Shown here in pieces: positions 9,013 through 17,851 of a DNA stretch of 64,000 nt. The notes under the pieces were generated by a model. The model was given only the letters and a program-made list of their open reading frames with translations. It was not told where the DNA came from and ran no database searches. The translations under genes and the position numbers were made by a program. Numbering within the stretch: the stretch's first letter is position 1; every line of letters begins with the position of its first letter. Source of the stretch: Antarctobacter heliothermus (GTDB lineage Bacteria; Pseudomonadota; Alphaproteobacteria; Rhodobacterales; Rhodobacteraceae); NCBI RefSeq assembly GCF_002237555.1, contig NZ_CP022540.1:248001-312000 (forward strand). Direction: 5' to 3'.

Positions 9013-9249
9013 ATGTCTGGTCCCCTTGTCAAACCGAGCCACGCAGACTCTCCCTGCACCATGAGCATCCTCACCATCGTGGCGCTCAGCGCTCTGTGTT
9101 TCAGCACTCTGACGATCGCGTTGTGGGTCTCGGGCATTGACCTGAAATGGGCGCTGTTGCTGGGATGGCTAGGTGGCGGCGCCGCGACTTGCGCCTTGAC
9201 CATCTTGCTGACCGCTGTCCTGTCTCTCTTCGCACCGCGAAACGACTGA
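9013..9249 (+). CDS. Small two-span membrane protein, unknown
   Basis: A 78-residue ORF between the helicase and PdeM genes on the same strand. The first 19 residues are polar, then two hydrophobic segments follow (about MSILTIVALSALCFSTLTIALW and LLLGWLGGGAATCALTILL), ending FAPRND. No family is recognised. The start is uncertain: GTG at 9004, ATG at 9013 and ATG at 9061 are all in frame and none has a strong ribosome binding site. The last choice would start right at the first membrane span. It could be a real inner-membrane peptide or a chance ORF. Confidence 0.45.
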   Translation: MSGPLVKPSHADSPCTMSILTIVALSALCFSTLTIALWVSGIDLKWALLLGWLGGGAATCALTILLTAVLSLFAPRND

Positions 9250-9299
9250 CCCCGCCACAGCCTCTTGCGGCCCGTCAGAGGGCGTGGCAGGAACAAGCC

Positions 9300-9995
9300 A
9301 TGAACACCCACACCTTCACCTTCCACGGCGCATCCCTCATCGCCCTGCCTTCGGGGGCGTTGCATTGGCCAGAAACCGGCCTTCTGGTGGTGTCAGACCT
9401 GCATCTGGGGAAATCCGCACGACTGTCGGCGGTGGGTGGCGCGCAACTGCCGCCCTATGAAACGCGCGAGACCCTGCAACGGCTGGACGGGGATCTGGCC
9501 GCCACCGGGGCAACCCGCGTGATTTGCCTTGGCGACAGCTTTGATGCGCCGGGCATCGACGCCCATCTGCCAGAGGACGATCTGCTCTGGATCGCGCGAC
9601 TACAGGCGGGGCGCGACTGGACATGGATCGCGGGCAACCATGACCCCGCGCCCGTCACGTTGGATGGTGCACACCGGGCCGAACATCGCGACGGCCCGCT
9701 GACCTTTCGCCACATCGCCACGCCGGACGGCACCGCCGAAATCTCGGGCCACTACCACCCCAAGGCGCGCCTTGCCGCGCGTGGGCGCAGCTTGACCCGG
9801 CCCTGTTTCCTGCTGGACGCGAACCGCCTGATCCTGCCCGCCTATGGCGCGTTCACGGGCGGGCTGTACTGCGACAGCCCGGTGCTCTGCGCGCTTATGG
9901 ACCCCGGCGCGCAGGCCATCCTGACCGGCCCGCGCCCCGTCGCCATTCCGATGCCTCGCAGGGCTACGACCGGCCGCAATCCGCGTCAAACCTAG
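9300..9995 (+). CDS. pdeM: Ligase-associated DNA damage response endonuclease PdeM
   Basis: A 231-residue calcineurin-like metallophosphoesterase. The metal ligands are visible in order: VVSDLHLGKSARL (D-x-H), CLGDSFDAPG (GD), AGNHDPAP (GNHD), SGHYHPKARL (GHxH). The Arg/Lys-rich LTRPCFLLDANRLILPAYGAFTGG tail is typical of PdeM. The family works with the Lhr-type helicase and an ATP-dependent ligase in DNA repair. The ATG at 9300 is the first residue of the conserved region, although the frame is open upstream. Its stop shares CTAG with the convergent membrane protein. Confidence 0.85.
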   Translation: MNTHTFTFHGASLIALPSGALHWPETGLLVVSDLHLGKSARLSAVGGAQLPPYETRETLQRLDGDLAATGATRVICLGDSFDAPGIDAHLPEDDLLWIARLQAGRDWTWIAGNHDPAPVTLDGAHRAEHRDGPLTFRHIATPDGTAEISGHYHPKARLAARGRSLTRPCFLLDANRLILPAYGAFTGGLYCDSPVLCALMDPGAQAILTGPRPVAIPMPRRATTGRNPRQT

Positions 9996-10261
9996 CTGCG
10001 GGTGCCGCGCCACAGGACGGCGGGCGCCACCGCCAACCCCGCCACGCCGATCCAGGATGTCCGCGTCATCGGTTGCCCCAGACCATAGGTCAACAGGCCC
10101 ACACCCGCCGGGGCAACACACACCAGAACCAGCCCGACGGCGCTTGCAAAGACCTGTCGCCGTGCCCAGTTCGGGGCCGTTTCACGATGGTGCAGGGCGC
10201 GTGCCCAAACATACAGGGCCACCGCTGCGACAATCACCACAGCGCCTTCAAGGATATACAT
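9992..10261 (-). CDS. Small inner-membrane protein, three spans
   Basis: An 89-residue hydrophobic protein with three predicted helices: MYILEGAVVIVAAVALYVW, FASAVGLVLVCVAPAGVGLL and WIGVAGLAVAPAVLW. ATG 10261 is preferred because GGAG lies about 8 nt upstream; a GTG nine codons earlier (10288) is the alternative. The last codon overlaps the PdeM stop in a shared CTAG. No family is recognised and no operon partner is obvious. Confidence 0.6.
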   Translation of the reverse strand: MYILEGAVVIVAAVALYVWARALHHRETAPNWARRQVFASAVGLVLVCVAPAGVGLLTYGLGQPMTRTSWIGVAGLAVAPAVLWRGTRS

Positions 10262-10408
10262 AATCACGTCTCCGACTGTACCTGACACCCGGACGGCGTC
10301 GCAACAATCAGGCGGCTTCCTGTCTGGGTGCTGTGGGATATTGGTATGCCACTACGTCAATGCAAGAGCCGCTTGCATACGACCCGCAAGATGGGCAACG
10401 CTGGGCGC

Positions 10409-10834
10409 ATGACCGATATGGAAACCCGCATCAGGGACAGCTTTGACCGGCAGGGGATGCTTGTCACCCTCGGCGCAACACTGCTGCACGTCGCCCCCGG
10501 CGCGGTTGAGATCGCCGTACCGATCGGGCCGCAGGTGTCCCAACAACAGGGCCTTGCCCACGGCGGGCTGGCCTTTACCATCGGCGACAGCGCAGCGGGC
10601 TATTCCGCCCTGACCCTGCTGGATGCCGACAGCGAGGTTGTCACCTCGGAAATGGCGATCCACTACCTTGCGCCGGGCAGCGGCCAGCGCCTGATCGCGC
10701 GCGGGTCAGTCATCAAACCGGGCAAGCGGATGCTGGTCACACAGGCCGATGTCTACGCCGAGGATCAGGGCAAGGAACGCCACATCGCCCGGCTGACCGG
10801 GACGATGGTCCGCGTTCCCGCCCAACGCCCCTAG
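10409..10834 (+). CDS. PaaI-type hotdog thioesterase
   Basis: A 141-residue single hotdog-domain protein. The helix motif QQQGLAHGGLAFTIGDSAAGYSA holds the HGG and the acidic residue typical of PaaI-like acyl-CoA thioesterases, and the C-terminal GSVIKPGKRMLVTQADVY strand is conserved. Such enzymes hydrolyse aromatic or medium-chain acyl-CoAs. The ATG at 10409 begins the conserved part. The gene ends tail-to-tail with the epimerase, sharing CTAG at 10831-10834. Confidence 0.8.
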   Translation: MTDMETRIRDSFDRQGMLVTLGATLLHVAPGAVEIAVPIGPQVSQQQGLAHGGLAFTIGDSAAGYSALTLLDADSEVVTSEMAIHYLAPGSGQRLIARGSVIKPGKRMLVTQADVYAEDQGKERHIARLTGTMVRVPAQRP

Positions 10835-11718
10835 CCCAGCACGTCGCGCCAGCTATGCTGTGGTTGATAGCCCAGCATCCGCTTGGCCTTGGCATTGGAA
10901 AAGAACGTCTCGGTCTCGCCAATCTCGCCCTTCACCGGGACGCCCTGATAATACCGCTCGATCAGCTCGGCAGAACTCAACGCCACCGAATGATCGTCGT
11001 TCGAGACGTTGAACACCTCATAGCCCAACCCGTCTGTCTGCAGGCAACACTCCACCATCTGCCCCAGATCGCGCGCGTCGATATAGGCAAAGATATTGCG
11101 CCTCCGCAGGTCCGGATCATCCATATAGGCCGGAAAGTTCTGAGCGTATTCATGCGGCTCGATCACGTTGTTGATCCGCAGCCCGTAGATATCGAACCCC
11201 GTCCGCGCCTGAAAAGACCGCGCCGTCACCTCGTTACAGACCTTGGACATGGCATAGCTGTCCTCGGGCACCGTCGGGTGCTCCTCGTCAATCGGCAGAT
11301 AGTCCGGCTTGCGCTCACCATCCGCGAAACAGACGGCATAGGTCGTCTCGGACGAGGCAAAGATCACCTTCTTCACGCCAAATTTCACCGCCGCGTCGAT
11401 CACGTTATAGGTGCCCATCGTGTTCACCCGATAACATTCATTGTCCGTGGTGATCAGGATGCGCGGCACGGCGGCGAAATGCACAACCGCGTCGAATGTC
11501 GGCACGCCTGTGCCCGGCTCCAACTCATCAAGACCCGCTAGGCTGCTCATCACATCATACATCTGGCCCGCGTCGGTGATATCCGCGATGCGGTTGTCGA
11601 CGCCCGGCAGATCCAGCGGCACCCGGTCCACGTTCAGCACCCGGTGCCCCTGCTCCAGCAGATAGGCCACCACATGCCGCCCCGCCTTGCCCGAGCCCCC
11701 GGTAAACAGAATACGCAT
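10831..11718 (-). CDS. NAD-dependent epimerase/dehydratase (extended SDR)
   Basis: A 295-residue extended short-chain dehydrogenase. The N-terminal Rossmann motif is FTGGSGKAGRHV, followed by HFAAVPRI, and the active site SSETTYAV with Y-x-x-x-K as SYAMSKVCNE. These are the usual features of nucleotide-sugar epimerases and dehydratases or related NAD(P)-dependent reductases. The ATG at 11718 follows a strong AGGGGAGGAG ribosome binding site. It stands alone, with no sugar biosynthesis genes nearby, so the substrate is open. Confidence 0.82.
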   Translation of the reverse strand: MRILFTGGSGKAGRHVVAYLLEQGHRVLNVDRVPLDLPGVDNRIADITDAGQMYDVMSSLAGLDELEPGTGVPTFDAVVHFAAVPRILITTDNECYRVNTMGTYNVIDAAVKFGVKKVIFASSETTYAVCFADGERKPDYLPIDEEHPTVPEDSYAMSKVCNEVTARSFQARTGFDIYGLRINNVIEPHEYAQNFPAYMDDPDLRRRNIFAYIDARDLGQMVECCLQTDGLGYEVFNVSNDDHSVALSSAELIERYYQGVPVKGEIGETETFFSNAKAKRMLGYQPQHSWRDVLG

Positions 11719-11909
11719 GGTCAAACTCCTCCCCTTTTGACGCGCAACATGCCGTGCCGATCCGCGAAAGGCCAGCAGGCGGGCATCCATGGGCAAACCC
11801 GCGCGGCACACGGCATCCTGGCAACTGCATTCTCAAGCGGTCTGAAAAACAGCTTTTCGTTTCGCGCCGCACCGGAAACAGTCTGATAGGGATGTGTTCG
11901 TGAAAAATG

Positions 11910-11976
11910 AATTGGCATCCGGACAATCGAAATTACCTGCCAATTCCGGATGGGCCCCGACCAAAGACCGGGGCCC
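11910..11976. other. Inverted repeats downstream of DUF1097 gene
   Basis: AATTGGCA (11910-11917) is repeated inverted as TGCCAATT (11938-11945), and GGGCCCCG (11952-11959) pairs with CGGGGCCC (11969-11976) around a 9-nt loop. The second stem lies just after the DUF1097 stop in its direction of transcription and may be a terminator, but no T run follows it. The area is more AT-rich than its surroundings. Confidence 0.4.
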
Positions 11977-11982
11977 GGCAAT

Positions 11983-12480
11983 TCAGGCAGTCTTGGTCGA
12001 CATCGCACCGGCAATTTTTTCCGATACGAAGCCGAATATATTCCCAAGGATCAGCGAAATCAGAACAATAGAGGCCGCATTTCCCATTGCGGCCACATCG
12101 CCAATCGCAACCCCGGACAAGAGGCTAAAGGCCGCCGTCGATGCATAGCCGTAAACGCCAGCAGGAATAGTGTTGAGCATGGTCGAATGTGCGCCAAGAA
12201 CCAGCACAACAACAGAAATCCCAATAATGATTGAGGTAACAACAGTTGTGCCTCCAACTGTTCCAACAACAAACAGCGTAACTGCGGCGACGGCAACGCC
12301 CCAGACATGGTTGATAGCGGATTTCGTCAACCCATCCGTTCCGCCACCCGAGTGATAGAAACTGCCCCAGCCAATAAAGAGCGCCCAAACTTGCAGTCCA
12401 AAGGTTGTACCAAGGCAAAGATAGGTCGCTACGGCGGCAAGAGCTCCGATAGAAATTGCGAGTGCTGTGATGATATTCAT
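11983..12480 (-). CDS. DUF1097 family inner-membrane protein
   Basis: A 165-residue polytopic membrane protein with about five hydrophobic segments, starting MNIITALAISIGALAAVATY. The segment WALFIGWGSFYHSGG with the following TKSAINHVWGVAVA is typical of DUF1097 (the YcdZ-type family). A good GGGAGGGA ribosome binding site precedes the ATG at 12480. The biochemical role is not known for the family. Codon and base composition look somewhat less GC-biased than neighbouring genes, which may indicate transfer. Inverted ACACCAAA repeats lie upstream. Confidence 0.7.
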   Translation of the reverse strand: MNIITALAISIGALAAVATYLCLGTTFGLQVWALFIGWGSFYHSGGGTDGLTKSAINHVWGVAVAAVTLFVVGTVGGTTVVTSIIIGISVVVLVLGAHSTMLNTIPAGVYGYASTAAFSLLSGVAIGDVAAMGNAASIVLISLILGNIFGFVSEKIAGAMSTKTA

Positions 12481-12574
12481 GTTGCGTCCCTCCCAAGACA
12501 AACGGCAGTCCTCATGCCTGATTGGCACCTGACTGGCCCGGGAGACTTTAATTGGAGTCTGGAATACACCAATC

Positions 12575-12623
12575 CGACCAAGGTCCATGCGACTTTGGTG
12601 TCTATTTCGCAAAGAACACCAAA
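12575..12623. promoter_or_regulatory. ACACCAA/TTTGGTGT repeats upstream of DUF1097 gene
   Basis: TTTGGTGT at 12594-12601 and ACACCAAA at 12616-12623 form a perfect 8-bp inverted repeat with a 14-nt spacer. A further ACACCAA starts at 12575. The cluster is about 95-145 bp upstream of the DUF1097 start and could bind a regulator. Inference only. Confidence 0.35.
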
Positions 12624-12696
12624 TAGAATCATGGGTCGGCGGTGCTTACTATAATCTCTCTGGCGTCCGTATTTCTAAGACCGATAAATACAACTG

Positions 12697-13053
12697 TTAG
12701 TCAGAAAAACACAGCTTGTTGCCGTCAAGATCCCGCACATAGGCAGAAAACCGTGGCCCACGCTGGCCCGGCGCGCCCTCACAGGTGCCGCCCAGATCAA
12801 TGGCGAGCGCATGAAACCTTTTCACGTCATCAGCGTCTCCGACACAAAAGCCAACCATCGTTCCGTTGCCGTGGGTCGCGGGTTGTTCGTCAAATGGGAT
12901 CGCCGTGGCAAACGCAAAATCCTCGACCAGCCAGTAGGTCATTCTGTCCGTGGGGGAAAAACCGCTGACGCCCAACGGCGCGAACAGGCCGTCATAGAAT
13001 GTCTTGGCAGCGGCCATGTCGTTGGTGCCGACAACACTATAGTTCATCTTCAT
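12697..13053 (-). CDS. VOC (glyoxalase/bleomycin-resistance fold) protein
   Basis: A 118-residue vicinal-oxygen-chelate protein. It opens with MNYSVVGTNDMAAAKTFYDGLF and ends RFSAYVRDLDGNKLCF, both typical of short VOC proteins. The His/Glu metal pattern is incomplete, so the enzymatic role is unclear. An in-frame TTG at 13059 is possible, but ATG 13053 has GGAGA at suitable distance. It is divergent from a WYL-type HTH regulator, a common arrangement in which the regulator controls the VOC gene. Confidence 0.8.
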   Translation of the reverse strand: MKMNYSVVGTNDMAAAKTFYDGLFAPLGVSGFSPTDRMTYWLVEDFAFATAIPFDEQPATHGNGTMVGFCVGDADDVKRFHALAIDLGGTCEGAPGQRGPRFSAYVRDLDGNKLCFSD

Positions 13054-13153
13054 ATTCAAATCTCCGTTGCGCCGATGTCCTGCCGTTTCGATCGGCCCCC
13101 CTGACGGTTGGCTTGGAACAGGTGGCAGGACGTCATCCTGATATTGAAATATA

Positions 13154-13168
13154 TGACAGTTTATGTCC
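13154..13168. promoter_or_regulatory. Candidate operator GACA-N5-TGTC before WYL regulator gene
   Basis: GACAGTTTATGTC (13155-13167) is an inverted repeat GACA/TGTC with a 5-nt spacer. It sits 11 bp upstream of the regulator ATG and about 100 bp upstream of the divergent VOC gene. Autoregulation by the adjacent HTH protein is a reasonable guess. Confidence 0.45.
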
Positions 13169-13178
13169 TATTTCTTGC

Positions 13179-13913
13179 ATGGCACGAACCAACGCGAACG
13201 GCAGGCTGCGACGGATGGAATTGCTGGCCGTTCAGCTACAGCAAGAGGCGCATTGCACGATCTCGGATCTGGCGGCGCAGTTCGGTGTCAGCGCCCGCAC
13301 CATTGCACGCGATCTGTCGCTGATGCGGGATCAGGGCATGTTGATAGACGCTGATCGCGGGCGCGGCGGCGGCGTGCGGCTGGACAGCAACTGGGGCGTC
13401 GGTCGGATGAACCTGTCCTATTCAGAGGCGGTCGACCTGCTGATCAGCATCGCGGTGGCCGAGCGGATGAACTCTCCGATGTTTCTGGCGAACCTCGGAT
13501 CGGTCAGGCGGCAGTTGGTTGCCTCATTTTCACCTGAGAAACGCAACCGGGTGAACCGGCTGAACTCCCGCATCCTGATCGGCGTCACCGCCTCGACCTA
13601 CGTTCAGGCCAGCGTCGCATCGCCGCCCGCACGGGTTGTCCAGACGCTGCACCGCGCTTTTGTCGATCAAGAGAGGCTGGACATCACCTATCGGCGCGAG
13701 GATGGCCAGACATCCCGGCGCAGCATCGACCCGCATTATCTCTTGCTGAAGTACCCGGTTTGGTACGTCGTCGCGTTTGACCATCTGCGGCAAGAGCCAC
13801 GCACGTTTCGCTGTGACAGACTCTTGGCGGCCACAGGCACGGACACCCCGTTTCGCCTGCGGCCCAAGGCCGAATTCGGCGCCTCCCTTGTTGGCGACGA
13901 TCTGTTGGTCTGA
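13179..13913 (+). CDS. HTH/WYL-type transcriptional regulator (YafY-like)
   Basis: A 244-residue DNA-binding regulator. The N-terminal winged HTH is RMELLAVQLQQEAHCTISDLA and then QFGVSARTIARDLSLMRDQG. The C-terminal half has the WYL region: LDITYRREDGQTSRRSIDPHYLLLKYPVWYVVAFDH. Several in-frame starts exist upstream, but ATG 13179 begins the conserved N-terminus (MARTNANGRLRR). Expected to control the divergent VOC gene and itself. The effector is unknown; WYL domains are thought to sense small ligands. Confidence 0.8.
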   Translation: MARTNANGRLRRMELLAVQLQQEAHCTISDLAAQFGVSARTIARDLSLMRDQGMLIDADRGRGGGVRLDSNWGVGRMNLSYSEAVDLLISIAVAERMNSPMFLANLGSVRRQLVASFSPEKRNRVNRLNSRILIGVTASTYVQASVASPPARVVQTLHRAFVDQERLDITYRREDGQTSRRSIDPHYLLLKYPVWYVVAFDHLRQEPRTFRCDRLLAATGTDTPFRLRPKAEFGASLVGDDLLV

Positions 13914-14003
13914 GCGCCGGGTGGGTGCCATCCAGAGGCGCTCAAACGTTACCCAAACGTAAAAACGCCTCTGTAACCCATTGATTTTACACAGGCCAAA
14001 ACC

Positions 14004-14019
14004 TGTCCACGCGTGGACA
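14004..14019. other. Perfect 16-bp palindrome
   Basis: TGTCCACGCGTGGACA is self-complementary over all 16 bases. It lies in the 112-bp space between the convergent WYL regulator and folD stops. An imperfect AGAGGCG/CGCCTCT pair (13934/13966) is also there. It could be a protein-binding site or the core of a bidirectional hairpin; no T run follows. Confidence 0.5.
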
Positions 14020-14025
14020 CCCTGA

Positions 14026-14928
14026 TCAGGCGGTCAATCCTTCAGGCTCTTCCAACCCATTGGCCCGACAGCAGGCCGTCACCGTATTGGCCAGAAGGCA
14101 GGCAATTGTCATGGGCCCCACTCCGCCCGGCACAGGTGTGATCGCCCCGGCCACCTCAGCGCAGCTTTCATAATGGGCATCCCCCACCAGCCGGGTCTTT
14201 CCCTCACCTTTCTCGGGCGCATCAATGCGGTTGATGCCCACATCGATCACCGTCGCCCCCGGCTTGATCCAATCGCCCGGCACCATCTCTGGCCGCCCCA
14301 CGGCAGCGACCACAATATCCGCACGACGCACCACTTCGGGCAGGTCTTTTGTCCGCGAATGAGCGATCGTCACGGTACAGCTATCGCCGAGCAAAAGCTG
14401 CGCCATCGGCTTGCCCACGATGTTGGACCGCCCGATCACCACCGCATCCATGCCCGACAGGCTCCCGTGATGATCCCGCAGCATCATCAGGCACCCCAGA
14501 GGCGTGCAGGGCACCATCGACTTCTGCCCGGTCCCCAACAGACCCACGTTGGAAATGTGGAAGCCGTCCACATCTTTGGCGGGATCGATAGCATTGATCA
14601 CCAGATCCTCATCCAAATGCTTCGGCAGCGGCAACTGCACCAGAATGCCATGCACCGCCGGGTCCTTGTTCAGCGTGTCGATCAGCGTCAGCAGATCCGC
14701 CTCGGATGTGTCGATGTCCAGCTTGTGCTCATAAGAGTTCATGCCGACCTCAACGGTCATCTTGCCCTTGGACCGGACATACACCTGCGAGGCCGGATCC
14801 TCGCCGACCAGCACCACGGCCAACCCCGGCGTGATGCCGTTCTGTTCCTTCAGGCGGGACACATGTACCGCCACCTTTTCCCGGACCGTGGCTGCGAAGG
14901 CCTTGCCATCAATGATCGTTGCACTCAT
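14026..14928 (-). CDS. folD: Bifunctional methylene-THF dehydrogenase/methenyl-THF cyclohydrolase
   Basis: A 300-residue FolD. Key motifs are [14 protein letters not shown] (catalytic Lys region), [21 protein letters not shown], and the NADP-binding [17 protein letters not shown], ending with [15 protein letters not shown]. It interconverts methylene-, methenyl- and 10-formyl-tetrahydrofolate in the cytosol. The ATG overlaps the chorismate mutase stop (ATGA), so translation is coupled, and fhs lies upstream. Together the genes carry formate into one-carbon metabolism. AAGGAA precedes the start. Confidence 0.95.
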   Translation of the reverse strand: MSATIIDGKAFAATVREKVAVHVSRLKEQNGITPGLAVVLVGEDPASQVYVRSKGKMTVEVGMNSYEHKLDIDTSEADLLTLIDTLNKDPAVHGILVQLPLPKHLDEDLVINAIDPAKDVDGFHISNVGLLGTGQKSMVPCTPLGCLMMLRDHHGSLSGMDAVVIGRSNIVGKPMAQLLLGDSCTVTIAHSRTKDLPEVVRRADIVVAAVGRPEMVPGDWIKPGATVIDVGINRIDAPEKGEGKTRLVGDAHYESCAEVAGAITPVPGGVGPMTIACLLANTVTACCRANGLEEPEGLTA

Positions 14929-15239
14929 CCATCTATTCCTTCTTTGCCGATCACCCGCTCTTCGCGTGCAATCACAGCCTCGATCATGATCCGCCACATG
15001 GCCTCGGCCAATTCCGGGTCCAACCCCTGCGACAGGGCTTTGCCACGCACATTGTCCAGCACCGCCTCAATCCGCCTAGGGGCCCGCGCAGCGATACCTT
15101 CACGCGCCTTCAGATCCGGGGCGCGGTCCGTATAGCGCTCACGCTCGGCCAAAAGCTCCACTACGGCGCTGTCGATCTCGTCGATGCAAACCCGCAGGTC
15201 CGCCATGGTCTTGATGGTTTCGGGGGCAGGACGCGCCAT
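14925..15239 (-). CDS. AroQ-class chorismate mutase
   Basis: A 104-residue all-helical chorismate mutase. Typical features are [32 protein letters not shown] (the R-x-x-ID-x-ID and K lysine pattern) and, near the end, [13 protein letters not shown]. The enzyme converts chorismate to prephenate in aromatic amino acid synthesis; a PchB-like isochorismate-pyruvate lyase role is possible. It sits between fhs and folD, 100 bp after fhs and overlapping folD by ATGA. The frame is open 96 bases upstream, but ATG 15239 starts the conserved region. Confidence 0.82.
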   Translation of the reverse strand: MARPAPETIKTMADLRVCIDEIDSAVVELLAERERYTDRAPDLKAREGIAARAPRRIEAVLDNVRGKALSQGLDPELAEAMWRIMIEAVIAREERVIGKEGIDG

Positions 15240-15339
15240 AAAGTTTCCTCTTCGCCGTCTAGTCCTGCCCGCCCTAGCCGATAACCCACCCGGCATGCAA
15301 CGCGCCGCCCTCCCCGATGCCCCGGAGAGGGCCAAACTC

Positions 15340-17016
15340 TTAGAACAAGCCTTCGATCAGGCCGTCTTCGTTCAGGTGGATCGATTCCGCCGCAGGTGTG
15401 CGGGGCAGGCCCGGCATGGTCATGATCTCACCGCAGACCACAACGATAAACCCTGCCCCGGCGGAAATGCGCACTTCGCGCACCGGGATGTCAAAGCCGG
15501 TCGGCGCACCGCGCATGGTAGGATCGGTGGTGAAAGAATACTGCGTCTTGGCAAGACAGACCGGCAGATGACCGTACCCCTGATCTTCCCAGTCCTTCAG
15601 TTGCGCGCGGATCTTGTTGTCCATCACCACACTGTCGGCGCGGTAGATCTCCTTGCAGACGGTTTCGATCTTGTCCGCCAGAGACATGTCATCGCCATAG
15701 AGCGGGTGATAGTCCGCCTCACCGGACTCACATAGTTCGACCACCTTTTTGGCGGTCTCGGTGATGCCCTCGCCTCCGAATTCCCAATGCTTGTTCAGAA
15801 TCGCCTCGACGCCCAGAGACGCGCAGAAATCCATGACCGCCTGCACCTCGGCGTCGGTGTCAGTGACAAAGTGGTTGATCCCAACCACCGCCGGCACGCC
15901 GAACTTCTTCATGTTCTCGATATGACGGCCAAGGTTCGGGCAACCATCCTTGACGGCCTGTACGTTCTCCGCGCCAAGGTCGGCCTTGGCCACACCGCCG
16001 TTCATCTTCATCGCGCGCACCGTAGCCACGATCACCACCGCATCGGGGCGCAAACCGGCCTTGCGACACTTGATGTCCATAAACTTCTCGGCACCCAGAT
16101 CGGCGCCAAAGCCCGCCTCTGTCACCACATAGTCGGCCAGCTTCAGCGCAGTCGACGTGGCGATGACAGAGTTGCAGCCATGCGCGATGTTGGCGAAGGG
16201 ACCGCCATGCACAAAGGCCGGGTTGTTTTCCAGCGTCTGCACAAGGTTCGGCTGCATCGCGTCCTTCAACAACACGGTCATTGCACCTTCGGCCTTGATG
16301 TCGCGACAAAAGACCGGTGATTTGTCGCGGCGATAGGCCACGATCATGTCGCCCAGTCGCTGTTCCAGATCCTTGAGGTTTTTCGCAAGGCAGAGGATCG
16401 CCATGACCTCGGAGGCCACAGTGATGTCAAACCCGCCTTCACGCGGAAAGCCATTGGCCACGCCACCCAGCGACAGCGCCACATTGCGCAGTGCGCGGTC
16501 GTTCATGTCGACCACTCGGCGCCACGCAACGCGGCGCAGGTCGATGTCACATTCGTTGCCCCAATAGATGTGGTTGTCGATCATCGCCGACAGCAGAGAA
16601 TGGGCCGATGTGATGGCGTGGAAGTCGCCCGTGAAGTGGAGGTTCATGTCCTCCATCGGCACGACCTGCGCCTTACCGCCGCCGGCAGCGCCGCCCTTCA
16701 TGCCAAAGTTCGGTCCAAGCGAGGCTTCGCGAATGCAGATCATCGCGTTTTTGCCGATCTTGTTCAGACCATCGCCCAGACCCACAGTGGTTGTGGTCTT
16801 GCCTTCGCCCGCCGGTGTCGGGTTGATCGCGGTCACAAGGATCAGCTTGCCATCCTTGCGGTCCTGCACGCTGTCGATGAAGGGCTGGCTGATCTTGGCC
16901 TTGTCGTGGCCATACGGCAGCAGGTGTTCCGTCGGGATGCCAAGGCGATCACCGATTTCCTGAATCGGCTTCTTGTTGGCCTCGCGGGCGATTTCGATGT
17001 CGGACTTGAATGCCAT
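15340..17016 (-). CDS. fhs: Formate-tetrahydrofolate ligase
   Basis: A 558-residue enzyme, the usual length for the family. The nucleotide-binding motif [18 protein letters not shown] is near residue 67, followed by [19 protein letters not shown]. It ligates formate to tetrahydrofolate using ATP, giving 10-formyl-THF. AGGAAG precedes the ATG at 17016. Downstream are chorismate mutase and folD on the same strand, probably one unit. Together Fhs and FolD let formate or C1 units from marine substrates enter biosynthesis or oxidation. Confidence 0.97.
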   Translation of the reverse strand: MAFKSDIEIAREANKKPIQEIGDRLGIPTEHLLPYGHDKAKISQPFIDSVQDRKDGKLILVTAINPTPAGEGKTTTTVGLGDGLNKIGKNAMICIREASLGPNFGMKGGAAGGGKAQVVPMEDMNLHFTGDFHAITSAHSLLSAMIDNHIYWGNECDIDLRRVAWRRVVDMNDRALRNVALSLGGVANGFPREGGFDITVASEVMAILCLAKNLKDLEQRLGDMIVAYRRDKSPVFCRDIKAEGAMTVLLKDAMQPNLVQTLENNPAFVHGGPFANIAHGCNSVIATSTALKLADYVVTEAGFGADLGAEKFMDIKCRKAGLRPDAVVIVATVRAMKMNGGVAKADLGAENVQAVKDGCPNLGRHIENMKKFGVPAVVGINHFVTDTDAEVQAVMDFCASLGVEAILNKHWEFGGEGITETAKKVVELCESGEADYHPLYGDDMSLADKIETVCKEIYRADSVVMDNKIRAQLKDWEDQGYGHLPVCLAKTQYSFTTDPTMRGAPTGFDIPVREVRISAGAGFIVVVCGEIMTMPGLPRTPAAESIHLNEDGLIEGLF

Positions 17017-17255
17017 TCTGCTGCGCTTCCTGTTGGGGGGCGGTGATTACTCTTGCCAAGGCATACAGAGGCATGCCCCGCACTGGGAAAGCGAATCCGA
17101 CATAATCCGGCCGTGTTGCGGCGCAGACGGTTCACACCATGCTCAAATCGCCGCCCATCGGAAACGCCAGCCGCAATTCCGCTGTTGCGGGCGCGGCTTG
17201 GAGGGCGGGCCGCTGGCCGCGCAGCGGTCAGTCGGGGCGACCGGAAAGCAGCGCC

Positions 17256-17840
17256 TTAGGCGGGCTGCCAGCCACGTTGGTCGGGGATGTGCAGACGCAG
17301 CACGTCGCCCAAGGCCACGCGCCCCTCACGCGCGACTGAGGCGGTGATGCCACGGCGCCCATTCGCGGCAGGTTTGAAACCTTTGCCAAGGCCCGGCGCG
17401 ACTTTGTCGATGCTCTTGGCCGGGAACTGACAGGGGCGGTTCTGCATGTCCACCGTCAAGGTCGCACCCGACGGGGCCTGCAACCGCGACGAAGGCGGTA
17501 GAAAACTGAAATCCGGCAACCCGCTAAGGACCATGGACGCGCCAAGTCGCGCGGGATCAATCCTGTCCAGACCCATCTGGGCGGCGATCTCTGACAGTTC
17601 CTCGGCGCTGATGATGCTCAACTGGCGTTCATTGCGGATTCGGGTGCCGGGCGAATATTGGGATTTAACCCGTGAACACGATTCCCGCGTCGCGCCGCCG
17701 TGGACAGATCCGGCAACCCCCTCAAACGTCAGATCCACAGCCGCAAGCACTTCGGCCAGCAGTTCAGCGCGGTCGTCATTTGTGACGACGCCAAGCCATG
17801 TCACGGTGGCTGTGTAGTCGGTGGGTTTCAAGGCAGGCAT
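17256..17840 (-). CDS. MOSC domain protein
   Basis: A 194-residue protein with a MOSC domain (molybdenum cofactor sulfurase C-terminal type). Visible features include VHGGATRESCSRVKSQY with the conserved Cys, NERQLSIISAEELSEIA and NRPCQFPAKSIDKVAPGL, where the RPC motif is typical. MOSC proteins carry sulfur or metal-sulfur groups and may act on molybdenum cofactor or in detoxification. It stands 11 bp after the methyltransferase gene, on the same strand, and may be cotranscribed with it and ftsH. Confidence 0.82.
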   Translation of the reverse strand: MPALKPTDYTATVTWLGVVTNDDRAELLAEVLAAVDLTFEGVAGSVHGGATRESCSRVKSQYSPGTRIRNERQLSIISAEELSEIAAQMGLDRIDPARLGASMVLSGLPDFSFLPPSSRLQAPSGATLTVDMQNRPCQFPAKSIDKVAPGLGKGFKPAANGRRGITASVAREGRVALGDVLRLHIPDQRGWQPA

Positions 17841-17851
17841 GGACGGTTTTC

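Noticed and set aside
8865-9365. Minus-strand 166-residue frame between helicase and PdeM
   Set aside because: It runs into PdeM in antisense and shows no protein features.
17017-17255. Possible folate riboswitch before fhs
   Set aside because: No conserved folate aptamer layout could be recognised in the 239-bp gap; only GC-rich stems are seen.
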